Below are positions 48,734 to 58,539 of a DNA stretch of 64,000 nt, piece after piece. Where the stretch lies: contig NZ_BAKW01000009.1 in the NCBI RefSeq assembly GCF_000614545.1, forward strand, positions 48,649 to 112,648, written 5' to 3'. The notes under the pieces were generated by a model. That model did not search any database and was not told the DNA's origin. It saw only the letters and a program-made list of their open reading frames with translations. The DNA is from Asaia platycodi JCM 25414. GTDB lineage: Bacteria > Pseudomonadota > Alphaproteobacteria > Acetobacterales > Acetobacteraceae. Both the position numbers and the translations under genes were made by a program. Each line of letters starts with the position of its first letter. Within the stretch, counting starts at the first letter, position 1.

Positions 48734-49940
48734 CCGATACGGAAAAATCTTTTCGCCTCGGCAGGCGCGGCTTTCTTGCCAGCTCCGTCGCAATGAGCAC
48801 CGTTGCGCCTCTCGCCGAACAGGCTTTTGGTGCTGGGGCGGCTGTCATCCATCAGCCGGCATTCTGACCCCGCAGCAGCCTTTCGCCTATTTCATCACCT
48901 TCGACGTGGCAACCACGACGAGGCGTGAAGAACTGGCGTCATTGCTCAGGAAATGGACCGAGGCGGCAGACGCCTGATGGCCGGGAAATCTGTCGAGGGT
49001 CTGGTCGATTCAGGCGAGATTGCTGGGCTGAAAGATCGTGATCTCACCATCACGATCGGCTTTGGTCCAAGCCTTTTCATCAAGGACGGCAAGGACCGTT
49101 TCGGACTGAACGCCCATCGGACCGCCGCAATGGCCGATCTGCCGCGCTTTACCGGCGATCAGCTTGTCGATGCGCGTTCGGGTGGCGATCTGTGCGTGCA
49201 ATGCTGTGCCAATGACCCTCAGACCACGCTTCATGCCTCGCGGGCCTTCACAAGACTGGCCTATAATATTGCCAATCCGCGTTGGGCCCAGGCCGGGTTC
49301 CTGCCGAGCTTCGGCAAGGGCAAGACCCCGAGAAACCTGATGGGTTTCAAGGATGGGACGATCAACCCGGATACGAAAAATCCGGCAGCAGCCGATCGCT
49401 ACATCTGGGCGGCGCAATCCGATCTGCCTGGATGCAGGGCGGTAGCTACCTCGTGTCACGCATCATCCGCATCGCGCTCGAACATTGGGACCGCACGCCT
49501 GTCGGCTTCCAGGAGGAGACGATGGGACGCGAAAAACTGAGTGGCGCGCCTATTGGCGGCATGATGAATTCGAGCCGCTCACTCTCACGCAGAAGGATCG
49601 TGATGGTAATCCGATCACGGTGCAGAATTCTCATGCGCGCCTTGCGGCCCCTGAGGAAAATGGCGGCGCACAGATTTTGCGGCGGGCCTATTCCTACGAT
49701 AATGGACTGAGTTTTACAGCAGAGCGCTGGCCGCCCTGGCGTCAGGGGATGGAGATGGATGCCGGACTCTTGTTCATGAGCTGGCAGCAGGATCCAAGGA
49801 CGGGGTTTGTGAAGATTTTCGAGAAGATGTCGAAATTCGATATGATGAACCAGTACACCACTCATATTGGAGGCGGGCTTTTCGCCTGTCCGGGGCGAAA
49901 ACAGGGCGGCTATATCGGTCAGACCCTGATGGAAGCCTGA
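48730..49940 (+). CDS. efeB: EfeB-type Dyp peroxidase (frameshifted three times)
   Basis: A twin-arginine signal (GRRGFLASS) leads to a Dyp-type peroxidase of about 403 residues after joining. Dyp features are HPSAGILTPQQPFAYFITFDV, GFKDGT (the GxxDG motif) and QGGSYLVSRIIRI, then LFMSWQQDPRTGFVKIFEKM. Breaks lie near 48860, 49430 and 49560. EfeB exports through Tat and acts on heme or porphyrinogens in the periplasm. The Fur-box-like site 2.7 kb upstream fits iron control. No efeU or efeO is present here. Confidence 0.82.
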
Positions 49941-50237
49941 GGTCCAGCTTCCAGGGCTCGATGAGAGCGAAGCGCTGCGCCTTGCGAGGGGGCTGCGCTC
50001 GCCGCCTGTCCTTGCCGGAAGTATGGAGCCTAGGCTCGGCGGTAATATGTTTCCATTATCGAATGAATATAGGTAAGCCCCGAAGATGTCGGTTTTGTCA
50101 TCGGAACGAAGCGGGAGTATTTGGGTCCTGTTTTATCTCTCTGGACGTCTCCTGTTTCAGGTTGTAACCCACTGCCAACAGAACCGGACATGTGAAGGGA
50201 CGGGGCGATTTACGCGGCGACGCCATACAGACGGAAT
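49941..50237. other. Intergenic region before the copper genes
   Basis: No gene or clear terminator seen. The promoter of the DUF2946-type gene should be here. I found no confident copper-responsive operator. Confidence 0.3.
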
Positions 50238-50672
50238 ATGAGCCAAGGCAGGACATTCTCTCGTCTTGCCGTGGCTGTTCCTGTTCTTCTGGCTTTCCTC
50301 GCTTCGCTTATGCTTCAGAGCCTTGCACGACCTGAAGAAACACCGCGTTCTGAAATCGAGCGCCTGATTGGCGTCGATATCGCCTCGCCGGGTATGGCGT
50401 CGATGAGCATGGCCGAAAACATGGCCGATTGCGACGGGGCGGGCATGATCATGCCTGCCCAGCCCCGGAGCCACAAGCCCGGCCATCACCACGATGCAGC
50501 CTGTGCTCTTTGTCCGCTTTTGCAGCTCGGGTTTTTCATTCTTGCCGTGGCGCTGCTGGTAGCTTTCGCCCGTAGTCTCAAGCTTAGCCAATGCGTCTTC
50601 TTGCCGCCGAGCCGTGCGCCGCCGGAACTGAGATGGGTTATGCCTCCCGCCCAGGCGCCCCCACTGACCTGA
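50238..50672 (+). CDS. His/Met/Cys-rich membrane protein, DUF2946-like
   Basis: A 144-residue protein with an N-terminal hydrophobic segment (about 12-27), a periplasmic stretch rich in Met, His and Cys (MASMSMAENMADCDGAGM, then HKPGHHHDAACALCPLL) and a second hydrophobic segment. The CALCP motif is typical of DUF2946 proteins, which often sit beside copper receptors. The Met/His/Cys pattern suggests copper binding at the membrane. It lies 92 bases before the OprC-like receptor in the same direction. Confidence 0.65.
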   Translation: MSQGRTFSRLAVAVPVLLAFLASLMLQSLARPEETPRSEIERLIGVDIASPGMASMSMAENMADCDGAGMIMPAQPRSHKPGHHHDAACALCPLLQLGFFILAVALLVAFARSLKLSQCVFLPPSRAPPELRWVMPPAQAPPLT

Positions 50673-50764
50673 TCGCACGCAAGTGCCGCTGACCTCACGA
50701 TTTCGCATCAAGCGGGCGAAGGGCGTCAGCGGCTGGTCTCGTTTTCGATCAGGAAATAGTTGTC

Positions 50765-52903
50765 ATGACTTTGCCCCGTTCAGGCAGGTCGCTCCGTCAC
50801 GCGCGTCTCGCGCTCGGATGCACCTCAGTTTTTGCCCTCAGCATCGCCTTCGACGCCCGAGCGGCGACCGACACGAAACCGGCTCCCTCATCCGAGGAAG
50901 ACAGCAAGGTGGAATATCTTCAGGTCGAAGGTATACGCCGCACGGCCATCCATTCTGCCGATACGGCGGCCCTGCTTAAAGGATCTTTGGGCTACAGCAT
51001 GTATTCGGCGGGCGGCGTGTCGGCGCTTCCCGTCTTGAATGGCATGGCCGATGATCGTGTGGCGACCATTGTGGATGGCATGCGTATCGCTTCGGCGTGC
51101 CCCAATCACATGAATCCTGCGATGTCGTATATCGATCCCGACAGCGTTTCGACAGCCGAAGCCATTGCGGGCGTCACACCCGTCAGTATCGGTGGCGACA
51201 GCACGGGCGGCACGGTCAAGGTCGAGCGTCGCGATCCGCTTTTTGCGAAGAGCGGGAAAATTCTCGTGACCGGACATGTCAGAGGCGATTATCGCAGCAA
51301 TGGCGGCGGCTCGGGCGCTTCGGGCACAGTCACAATTGCCAATGACATGTTCAGCATTCGCTACACCGGCTCTTATGCCCATGCCAGCAATTACCATACG
51401 GGAGGGGATGGGCGTCAGGTGCGCTCCACCAGTTATCTTTCTTTCAACCACGCGGTGACGGCGGGGTTGAAGAAAGACAATCATCTTCTGGCGCTGACCT
51501 TCGGTCAGCAGGACATTCCTTATGAGGGATTTCCCAACCAGTATATGGATATGACGAATAACCGCTCGACGTTCGTCAATGGCAAGTATCGTGGCGAATT
51601 CAACTGGGCGACACTCGATGTGCGCGGTTTCTGGCAGCGCACCGATCATGTGATGAACATGATGAACGACAAAGGTGGCCATAGTGCCACCACCGGCATG
51701 CCGATGAATACCGATGCCCGGACGGCGGGGTATGCGATCGACCTGACCATACCGCTCTCGACGCGTCACAACATCAAGATTGGCAGCGGCTTTGACCATA
51801 ACGGGCTGAATGACTGGTGGCCGCCACTTGCCGGTAGCATGATGATGGGACCGAACACGTTCCATAACATCAATAACGGTCATCGCGACCGGCTGGGTCA
51901 TTATATCGAGTGGAACGCGCAATGGACGCGCCGCTTCTCGACGCAGCTTGGTCTGCGCAACGATCTGATCATGATGAACACAGGCAAGGTCGCTCCCTAT
52001 TCCTGGATGGGGATGATGCAGATGGCCGATATCATGGCGGCCAGACGCTTCAACGCGTCATCTCGTGGACGCACGGATACCAATTTCGACGTCACGGCGA
52101 CCGGGCGATGGCATGCGTTCGACAGCCTGATGATCGAAGGCGGCTATGCCCGTAAGACAAGGTCTCCCAACCTGTACGAACGCTATGCATGGGGGCGGGG
52201 CGCTATGGCCATGCGCATGATCGGCTGGTTCGGCGATGGCAACGGCTATGTCGGCAATCTGAATCTGCGCCCGGAAATTGCGAATACGGCCAGCGTGACT
52301 ATTACCTGGCACGATCCGAAGGGGGAGGGATGGAACGTCAAGCTCCAGCCTTTTTATACCTACACCGAAGGTTACATCAACGTCATGCGCATCGGCTCGC
52401 TAAGCAATGGTCTGTCGATGTTACAATTCGTCAATCACAATGCACAGAGCTACGGATTGAATGGCTCAGGCCAGTATCGCTTGTGGGATACGGCGCGTTT
52501 CGGTCAGGGCAAGATCGTCAGCACGTTTAGCTGGGTACGCGGGCAGGATTTTGTGACGCATTCCGGTCTCTATCATCAGATGCCGGTCAACGGTACGGTC
52601 GGTCTACGTGAGACCTGGCAGAACCTTACCGGTCGGGTCGATGTGACGCTCGTAAAAAAGAAATCGACCGTAGACTGGCTGCGCAATGAGCCCCGAACCC
52701 CCGGCTACGCTTTGCTCGGCCTCGGGGCAAGCTATCGCTGGCGCAAGTTCACGCTTGATGGCAGCATCGAGAATGTGACGAACCAGAAATACTACCTGCC
52801 TCTCGGCGGGCTCTCACTCGGCGACTACAAGCAGACAGGCGCCCTGGGGCCGTTGGCCGGGTTGGGTCGCTCGTTCAATCTCAGCCTGACGGCCGCTTTC
52901 TGA
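50765..52903 (+). CDS. OprC-like copper TonB-dependent receptor
   Basis: A 712-residue receptor that reads intact. After a signal peptide (ending DARA) the plug contains SACPNHMNPAMSYIDP: Cys112 and Met116 form the CxxxM copper motif known from Pseudomonas OprC. Many Met and His residues line the later sequence (MNMMNDKGGHSATTGMPMN near residue 295). A NosA/OprC-type SLGYSMYSAGG segment is present. It ends in LSLTAAF. It is predicted to import copper; the DUF2946-type gene upstream supports this. Confidence 0.88.
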   Translation: MTLPRSGRSLRHARLALGCTSVFALSIAFDARAATDTKPAPSSEEDSKVEYLQVEGIRRTAIHSADTAALLKGSLGYSMYSAGGVSALPVLNGMADDRVATIVDGMRIASACPNHMNPAMSYIDPDSVSTAEAIAGVTPVSIGGDSTGGTVKVERRDPLFAKSGKILVTGHVRGDYRSNGGGSGASGTVTIANDMFSIRYTGSYAHASNYHTGGDGRQVRSTSYLSFNHAVTAGLKKDNHLLALTFGQQDIPYEGFPNQYMDMTNNRSTFVNGKYRGEFNWATLDVRGFWQRTDHVMNMMNDKGGHSATTGMPMNTDARTAGYAIDLTIPLSTRHNIKIGSGFDHNGLNDWWPPLAGSMMMGPNTFHNINNGHRDRLGHYIEWNAQWTRRFSTQLGLRNDLIMMNTGKVAPYSWMGMMQMADIMAARRFNASSRGRTDTNFDVTATGRWHAFDSLMIEGGYARKTRSPNLYERYAWGRGAMAMRMIGWFGDGNGYVGNLNLRPEIANTASVTITWHDPKGEGWNVKLQPFYTYTEGYINVMRIGSLSNGLSMLQFVNHNAQSYGLNGSGQYRLWDTARFGQGKIVSTFSWVRGQDFVTHSGLYHQMPVNGTVGLRETWQNLTGRVDVTLVKKKSTVDWLRNEPRTPGYALLGLGASYRWRKFTLDGSIENVTNQKYYLPLGGLSLGDYKQTGALGPLAGLGRSFNLSLTAAF

Positions 52904-53224
52904 CGTGGACTGGCGACCGATGGGCCTCCGATCGGGTCGCATCGGTCTTGCGTCTCGGGCGGGACGAGGGATAAGCGTCTGACCCGGTAGGCTGGACGGA
53001 TTTCTGGCCTTTCGGTCAACATTTTTGGTTATCCGGGTTGGCTATCGACGCGTGATCGGTTATCGCCCCAATCTGAACCGATCCTGTCTTTATTTGGAGA
53101 AAGGATCGGCTTTTAGGATTGAAACAGGTCGTTCTTCTCCCGGTGCAGCCTCTGTCATTTACCCGTGACAGAGAGGTTTCTACCGCGTGCAGGCATGAAG
53201 GGCTGCCCAACGCGAGGGAAGACG
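52904..53224. other. Intergenic region with a hairpin after the copper receptor
   Basis: An inverted repeat GCGACC-GAT...ATC-GGGTCGC lies at about 52913-52940, close after the receptor stop. There is no T-run, so it is only a possible terminator. The MFS promoter should lie further right; no operator was recognised. Confidence 0.4.
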
Positions 53225-54412
53225 ATGTCAGCGATGCCGGTCGAACAGGAGCACGTGGTGACAACCGAGCAGCGCATGCCTCTTCACGCCATGATCCTTC
53301 TGGCCATGGCGGCATTTGTCACCTTGTTGACCGAAATCATGCCTGCCGGATTGTTGTCGGCCATTTCGAGCGGATTGCAGGTGCCCCAGGCTGTTGGTGG
53401 GCAGTTCATTACCGCCTTTGCGTTGGGAGCGTTGTCTGCGGCGCTGCCCTCGACAGCCTTAACCCATCGCATGGCCCGCAAGAAACTGCTGCTTGCAGGG
53501 CTGGCAGGTTTTGCTCTGGTGAATTTTGCCAACGCGTTTGCAAGCAACTTCCCCCTCTCGCTGTGCATCCGCTTTATTGCCGGATGCTGCGGCGGGCTGA
53601 TCTGGGCCATGTTTGCTGGCTATGCAACGCGCCTTGCACCTGAGGGGCAAAGGGGGCGAGCCATTGCTCTTGCAGGCTCTGGCGTAACGCTGGCGCTCGT
53701 GCTGGGAGCACCATTAAGCGCTTTTCTGGGACAGATGATCGGCTGGCGTGGGGCGTTTGCCGCTCTGGGCGGGTTTTCAGCGATATTGCTCGTCTGGTCG
53801 GCTTTCGTGCTGCCCGATGCTGCAGGCAGCCAAAGCGAGGTCAGCTTCAGTATTCTGAAAACCATCCACCTGCCTGGCGTGATGGCCAATCTGACGGTCA
53901 TTTTCAGCTTTGTCTCCGCCCACAGCCTGCTCTACGTCTATATCGAGCCGCTTCTCGCCCCGTCGGGCCTGAGCGGGCGAATTGACGCGCTTCTGCTGCT
54001 ATTCGGTGCCGCTTCAGTGGTAGGGCTGTTCGCTAATGGCCTGTTGATTGACCGTCGTATGGCGTCACTGATTTCGGCGAGTATCGTCCTTTTCGCGGGT
54101 GCGAGCCTCATTCTTGGCTTGGCACTTACTCATGCCGTCCCGGTCTGTGTCGCGATCATTTTCTGGGGGCTGACGACAGGGGGATTCGCTGCGTTGACGC
54201 AGAGCGCCATGGCGCATGTCAGCGGCTCTTCGGTCGACACGGCGCAGGCCATGGCAACAACGGCGTGGAATCTGGCCGTTTCTTTCGGTGGTCTTTTGGG
54301 GGGATTGGCTCTGACCCATGTCTCCATAGCGAGCCTGCCCCTCATGGCTGTCGCTCTCTTGCTTATCGGCCTCGCGGCTTTCGTCAGGGGGCTGCGCCCC
54401 CTGATCGGCTGA
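53225..54412 (+). CDS. MFS transporter (DHA1-type efflux)
   Basis: A 395-residue protein with 12 membrane helices, starting near MILLAMAAFVTLLTEIMPAGLL. A RMARKKLLLAGLAGF loop lies between helices 2 and 3 and a GCCGGLIWAMFAGY helix is present, as in DHA1 drug or arabinose-type exporters. The start at 53225 has a GAGGGAAGA ribosome site; an upstream ATG at 53165 lacks one. The substrate is unknown. It follows the copper receptor but is separated by 320 bases, so co-transcription is doubtful. Confidence 0.8.
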   Translation: MSAMPVEQEHVVTTEQRMPLHAMILLAMAAFVTLLTEIMPAGLLSAISSGLQVPQAVGGQFITAFALGALSAALPSTALTHRMARKKLLLAGLAGFALVNFANAFASNFPLSLCIRFIAGCCGGLIWAMFAGYATRLAPEGQRGRAIALAGSGVTLALVLGAPLSAFLGQMIGWRGAFAALGGFSAILLVWSAFVLPDAAGSQSEVSFSILKTIHLPGVMANLTVIFSFVSAHSLLYVYIEPLLAPSGLSGRIDALLLLFGAASVVGLFANGLLIDRRMASLISASIVLFAGASLILGLALTHAVPVCVAIIFWGLTTGGFAALTQSAMAHVSGSSVDTAQAMATTAWNLAVSFGGLLGGLALTHVSIASLPLMAVALLLIGLAAFVRGLRPLIG

Positions 54413-54430
54413 TCGGACCAGAGAGCGTTT

Positions 54431-54592
54431 TCAGAGTTGCTTCAGATGCGTAACGTGAAGGCGCCGTTTCTTCATTGCCCTGATGCTCAGGCTCGCAAAA
54501 GAGACAATGACCACAGTCGCAGCGATACTGAGCGCGAGGGACTGCATGTCTGTCATGGCATAATGTTCGTGTATCTGACCCCACCATCTCAT
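54431..54592 (-). CDS. 53-residue single-span membrane protein
   Basis: Starts MRWWGQIHEHYAMTD with a GGAG ribosome site eight bases before the ATG, which supports a real gene. Residues 17-36 (QSLALSIAATVVIVSFASLS) are a membrane helix, followed by a basic cytoplasmic end (RAMKKRRLHVTHLKQL). It converges on the MFS gene, with 18 bases between stops. No family recognised. An FNR-box-like site lies about 160 bases upstream, so low-oxygen control is possible. Many such tiny membrane proteins are accessory subunits of respiratory enzymes or transporters. Confidence 0.5.
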   Translation of the reverse strand: MRWWGQIHEHYAMTDMQSLALSIAATVVIVSFASLSIRAMKKRRLHVTHLKQL

Positions 54593-55016
54593 TGTGCGAT
54601 CTCCTTTTCCTTAGGATCTGTCGGCGAACCGGCTTTGCTCTGGCTCTTCAAGGCCCTCGAGAAAGAGCCGGTTCACGCGACACCGTGACGATGCACCTGG
54701 CTGTACCGATCGTCAATACTTATAAAGTTAATAAATTGCACAGAAAAACAAAATTGATATAGATCAAAAATAGATAACTATATAACTTGTATAAGTAACC
54801 AAAGTTTGTTTATTTAGAACATCAGTTTGTGATTTTCCCGAAAGGGAGCGCCTTTCCGAACTTGCGCATGATTCTCCGCTGATAAGAGTGCTTATGACGA
54901 CAGTAATGAGAGGTCGGAAAACATGATATATACGAAAGTATACTCATAAGTACCAAAGAGAATATGGCAGGGTTTTGCTGTGTCTATTACGACCCTCCGC
55001 ACAGGAGGGCCTCGGC
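54593..55016. other. AT-rich divergent promoter region
   Basis: Very AT-rich from about 54710 to 54830. It contains the FNR-box-like palindrome (54754-54767) and an inverted repeat around AACCGGCT and AGCCGGTT at 54630-54675 in the leader of the small membrane protein. The strong ribosome site AGGAGG of the receptor is at its right end. Confidence 0.45.
54754..54767. promoter_or_regulatory. FNR-type box
   Basis: TTGAT-ATAG-ATCAA is a perfect FNR/ANR consensus palindrome. It lies between the small membrane protein (54592, minus) and the TonB receptor (55017, plus). Low-oxygen control of either is predicted. Confidence 0.6.
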
Positions 55017-57446
55017 ATGCAATTTCACTCAAATCATTCGACGCGGTACCATATCACCGTCCCTTTTTCTTATTCGAATGGGTTCTCCGCATGGCCTTCG
55101 GGATTGATCCTGATTTTGTGCGCGGCTTTATCGAGTACAGCGTCGGCCGCCTCGGCAGGCGCCGTACACGGTAAGGTCAAGTCGACGCAGCCTTCATCGC
55201 AGACCCAGCGTGAAGTGACAGGGCGCGCCAAGGTAACGCAAAAAGCACTACCTGCCGCTGTTGAGACGATTCAGGTCGACAGAGAGGCGCATCGCACGAT
55301 GCGGGCGAACGGATCGCTCCTGACTCCTTCAGACTGGCGTGGCGTCCTGAGCGGGTCCAACCCGCTCGCGTTTCTTTCTCAGGTGCCTGGTGTGTCCTAT
55401 ACCGCCTCGGATTCCTATGGCCTCGATGAATCAGACGCCAGCCTCTTTCTGCGCGGTTTTCACATGAACGAGCTCGGAATATCGTTCGAGAATATCCCGC
55501 TCAATGAGACCAGTTTCGGCACGCTGAATGGCACGAATGTTCTCAATATCAGCGTTCCTGACACGATCGGCTCGATTTACGTGTCACCAGGCACGGCGCG
55601 AGAGAGCCTGTTCTCAAACAGCAATAATGGCGGCGAAATCAGATATACGCTGCTGGCGCCAAGCCGGAAACACTCCCTGTCCGTCAATCAGGGGGTAGGC
55701 AGCAACAACACGCTTGTTACCACCCTGGTGGGACAATCCGGTCAGATCGGCACCAATGGCCCCAAGGTGATGGCCGGCTTCCAGCGTATCAGTAAAGACA
55801 AGTATCAGGGTGCGGGCAGCCAGTACATGGTACGAGGCAATATCAAGGCGACACAGGATCTGAGCTGGGGCTCGCTCAATGCATTTTTCTCTGCATCCAG
55901 TGCCCGGATCTGGGGCTACAACGATGTGTCGCATGAGATGCTTGATCGGCTGGGCTGGCGTGGCTCGGATTACAGTTATCCCAATTATGGGGCGGCTTAT
56001 CACGCGGCGCTTCCCCAAAACGCCAACGAGATGTGTGGTGCCTATACCTGTGCGGAGCGCGCGGCGCTGACACCTTATGATAGCGGTCAGGTCTCACGCG
56101 ATCTTATCGGGTCGCTTGCCCATGAATTCCGTATTACACCCAGGCTTAGCGGCAAGGCGGTCTTCTATGGCGCGACGACCTATACCGATGCGAGCGTGTC
56201 CGACCCCACAACCCCTTCAGAGACGGGCGCGCCATTTTCCGAGCAGGTCTGGCATTCGGGTGTGAGGCGGTTCGGCGGGTCTTTCGAACTGAATTATCGG
56301 ATCGCGCGCCACACATTATCGGCTGGTATCTGGCAGGAGGCCGCCTATTCTGACGCCCACCAGGCTTGGTATAACGAGCCCTTGTTAGGAACAGGTGCGC
56401 CTCTGAAAGCCATCGGCCCTTTCACGGTTTACGGGCCAGCCTTTCAGATGGCCAATCTCTCGACCTGGCGGACGAGATCGCAACAGATCTTTCTGCATGA
56501 CGACTGGAAACTCACGGACGCGTTGACATTGGGCGCAGGGTTCAAGGCGGTCAATTTTGTCTCCGACGGAGGGGGTACGGGAGCAGATGATGCCCCACGG
56601 GGTCGTCTACGGTCACAGGCGGGGTTTTTGCCCCATCTCTCCGCTCTCTGGCGCTATAATGCTCATGACGACCTGTTCATCGATGCAGCACAGACGCAGA
56701 GCGCCTATCGTCTCTCGCCAAGAGGCAATATCGGTTATTCGGCCTCCATCTGGTCCGCTTCCGATCAGGCAAGTTTCGACGAGGCACTTGGTCGCATCGC
56801 ACCCGAACGCGACACAACTGTCACATTGGGCGGTCATATCCGCCGCCACTGGCTGTCTCTCTCATGGGATGCCTATTTCAGTCAGATAGAAAACCGCCTC
56901 GTATCGGCCTCTGTCGGCACGCTGCACAGCCCGGTCAATACCGTAGGCATTGTGAGGGCATCGCATATATGGGGGGGCGATCTTGCGGCGAGCTTGCCCG
57001 TGGGGGAGCATTTCACGCTACGCCAGTCTCTGTCGGTCAGTCGTTTCCGCTATGGCGGCGATCTCACCATCGATGGTGAGACATTCGGCCTGAGAGGCAA
57101 GGCGCAGCCGGGCTATCCTGAACTGAGCCTGCAGACAAGCGCGCTACTGCATGTGTCGCGTCTGGAAATCGGGGCGACGAATATCGTCTACCTCAACCGG
57201 CCTTTTTCCTACACCAATGATATCATGGGGCCGAATTACTGGAACATGACTGCTTATGCGTCATGGAAATTCGAGCGTCATGGGGCCGTGCCTCCTATCA
57301 CTGCCCGGTTCGATGTCTATAATCTGATGAACAGCAAGATGATCGGCAATCTGAATGTCGATGGGGCGCCCTTCTCAGGAGATTATCAGACCATGCAGCG
57401 TTCGGCCCCCCGTCAGATGGTCATCAGTCTCGGAACCAACTTCTGA
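55017..57446 (+). CDS. TonB-dependent receptor in operon with a two-component system
   Basis: An 809-residue receptor that reads intact. The ATG at 55017 has AGGAGG upstream and replaces a longer frame. A signal region ends near SAASA. The plug starts SDWRGVLSGSNPLAFLSQVPGVSY, with SLFLRGFHMNELGISFENIPL and SNSNNGGEIRYTL. The C-terminus is RQMVISLGTNF. The ligand is unknown. The stop is ten bases before the kinase ATG, which shares its ribosome site region (GGAGGGACGC), so they are co-transcribed. Confidence 0.87.
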   Translation: MQFHSNHSTRYHITVPFSYSNGFSAWPSGLILILCAALSSTASAASAGAVHGKVKSTQPSSQTQREVTGRAKVTQKALPAAVETIQVDREAHRTMRANGSLLTPSDWRGVLSGSNPLAFLSQVPGVSYTASDSYGLDESDASLFLRGFHMNELGISFENIPLNETSFGTLNGTNVLNISVPDTIGSIYVSPGTARESLFSNSNNGGEIRYTLLAPSRKHSLSVNQGVGSNNTLVTTLVGQSGQIGTNGPKVMAGFQRISKDKYQGAGSQYMVRGNIKATQDLSWGSLNAFFSASSARIWGYNDVSHEMLDRLGWRGSDYSYPNYGAAYHAALPQNANEMCGAYTCAERAALTPYDSGQVSRDLIGSLAHEFRITPRLSGKAVFYGATTYTDASVSDPTTPSETGAPFSEQVWHSGVRRFGGSFELNYRIARHTLSAGIWQEAAYSDAHQAWYNEPLLGTGAPLKAIGPFTVYGPAFQMANLSTWRTRSQQIFLHDDWKLTDALTLGAGFKAVNFVSDGGGTGADDAPRGRLRSQAGFLPHLSALWRYNAHDDLFIDAAQTQSAYRLSPRGNIGYSASIWSASDQASFDEALGRIAPERDTTVTLGGHIRRHWLSLSWDAYFSQIENRLVSASVGTLHSPVNTVGIVRASHIWGGDLAASLPVGEHFTLRQSLSVSRFRYGGDLTIDGETFGLRGKAQPGYPELSLQTSALLHVSRLEIGATNIVYLNRPFSYTNDIMGPNYWNMTAYASWKFERHGAVPPITARFDVYNLMNSKMIGNLNVDGAPFSGDYQTMQRSAPRQMVISLGTNF

Positions 57447-57456
57447 GGAGGGACGC

Positions 57457-58539
57457 ATGAAGAACCAGCGCGTTACCCGTTATCTTCACCCGTTTTGCCT
57501 GCTGATCATCATCGTCGCAATTTTCGTGGCCGACACGTTGACCCATTACGAAGTCGCGATGCCGGTGCTTTATACGGTCGTGATACTTTATGCAGCCCTT
57601 GTCATCAGGCGCGGTGCGATCGGGTTTCTTACGCTGATCTGCCTGTCTCTTACGGGTGTCAGCTTTGCCTTTACGGTGCGGGGTAATGTGCCCAGCGGGT
57701 TGATCAATCTCGGCCTCAGCACGGCGGCGATCGTCATTACTGCCTGGCTCGCGCTGAAAATGCTCCAGGCGAAGGATATCGCCTTGCGCACACAGGAGCG
57801 TCTGACACGCATCACCACCGCCCAGACTCTCAGTGGGCTCACGACTTCCATCGTGCATGAGTTGAACCAGCCTTTGGCTGCAGTCACGATGAGCAGTCAG
57901 GCCTGTAAGCGCTGGCTCTCGCTTTCACCACCCGATTTTGATCGAGCGCGCAATGCGCTGGCTCGGATCGACGCTGATGCGACACGCGCTGCCGCAATCC
58001 TGACACGCATGCGCGCGCTGACCAAAGGGGGCACCCCGGAGGCGCAGCGTTTTTCGCTCGGACAAGCTGTTGGCGAAGTCGTTCAGATGATGCGCTATAG
58101 GCTCGACCAGCATAATATCGTCTATCGCTTCGTCGAAATGCACGAGCCTGTTCTGGCTTTTGCCGATCCGGTTCAGATCCAGCAGGTCACGGGCAATCTT
58201 CTGGCGAACGCCATCGAGGCGATCATCGACACGAAGCAGGCAGGGGGCCTCATTGAGGCGCGCATCTGGTACGAGGAAGGTCATGCCTGCTGCCGGATAG
58301 AGGATAACGGGGTAGGCATCCCCCCTGGTCTGGTCACGCATCTGTTCGAGGCATTCTGGACAAGCAAGGAGGAGGGTACCGGGATAGGTCTCGCCATCAG
58401 TCGCAATCTGATCGAGGCTAATAAAGGACAGATCTGGGTCATGCAGGACCAGAAAAAGGGAACTGCTTTCTGCTACCGCATTCCGGCCGCGATACCTTTG
58501 GGGCGCGGCAAGGGCAGGGAGGTCAGAATCAGCCTGTGA
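57457..58539 (+). CDS. Membrane sensor histidine kinase (FixL-like transmitter)
   Basis: A 360-residue kinase. Four hydrophobic segments (about 12-27, 37-52, 55-73, 82-102) form the sensor; no PAS domain is seen. The transmitter has His134 in SIVHELNQPLAAV, the N-box NLLANAIEAI, DNGVGIPPG and GTGIGLAISRNLI. The VHELNQPLAA form is typical of FixL/DctB-type kinases that work with FixJ-type regulators. It overlaps the regulator start (58536, ATGA/GTGA type). Confidence 0.88.
   Translation: MKNQRVTRYLHPFCLLIIIVAIFVADTLTHYEVAMPVLYTVVILYAALVIRRGAIGFLTLICLSLTGVSFAFTVRGNVPSGLINLGLSTAAIVITAWLALKMLQAKDIALRTQERLTRITTAQTLSGLTTSIVHELNQPLAAVTMSSQACKRWLSLSPPDFDRARNALARIDADATRAAAILTRMRALTKGGTPEAQRFSLGQAVGEVVQMMRYRLDQHNIVYRFVEMHEPVLAFADPVQIQQVTGNLLANAIEAIIDTKQAGGLIEARIWYEEGHACCRIEDNGVGIPPGLVTHLFEAFWTSKEEGTGIGLAISRNLIEANKGQIWVMQDQKKGTAFCYRIPAAIPLGRGKGREVRISL

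Noticed and set aside
50888..51922. Long minus-strand frame opposite the copper receptor
   Set aside because: Shadow frame of the OprC-like gene; no motif or ribosome site.
54437..54688. Plus-strand frame of 83 residues after the MFS gene
   Set aside because: Antisense to the small membrane protein that has a good ribosome site; no motif.
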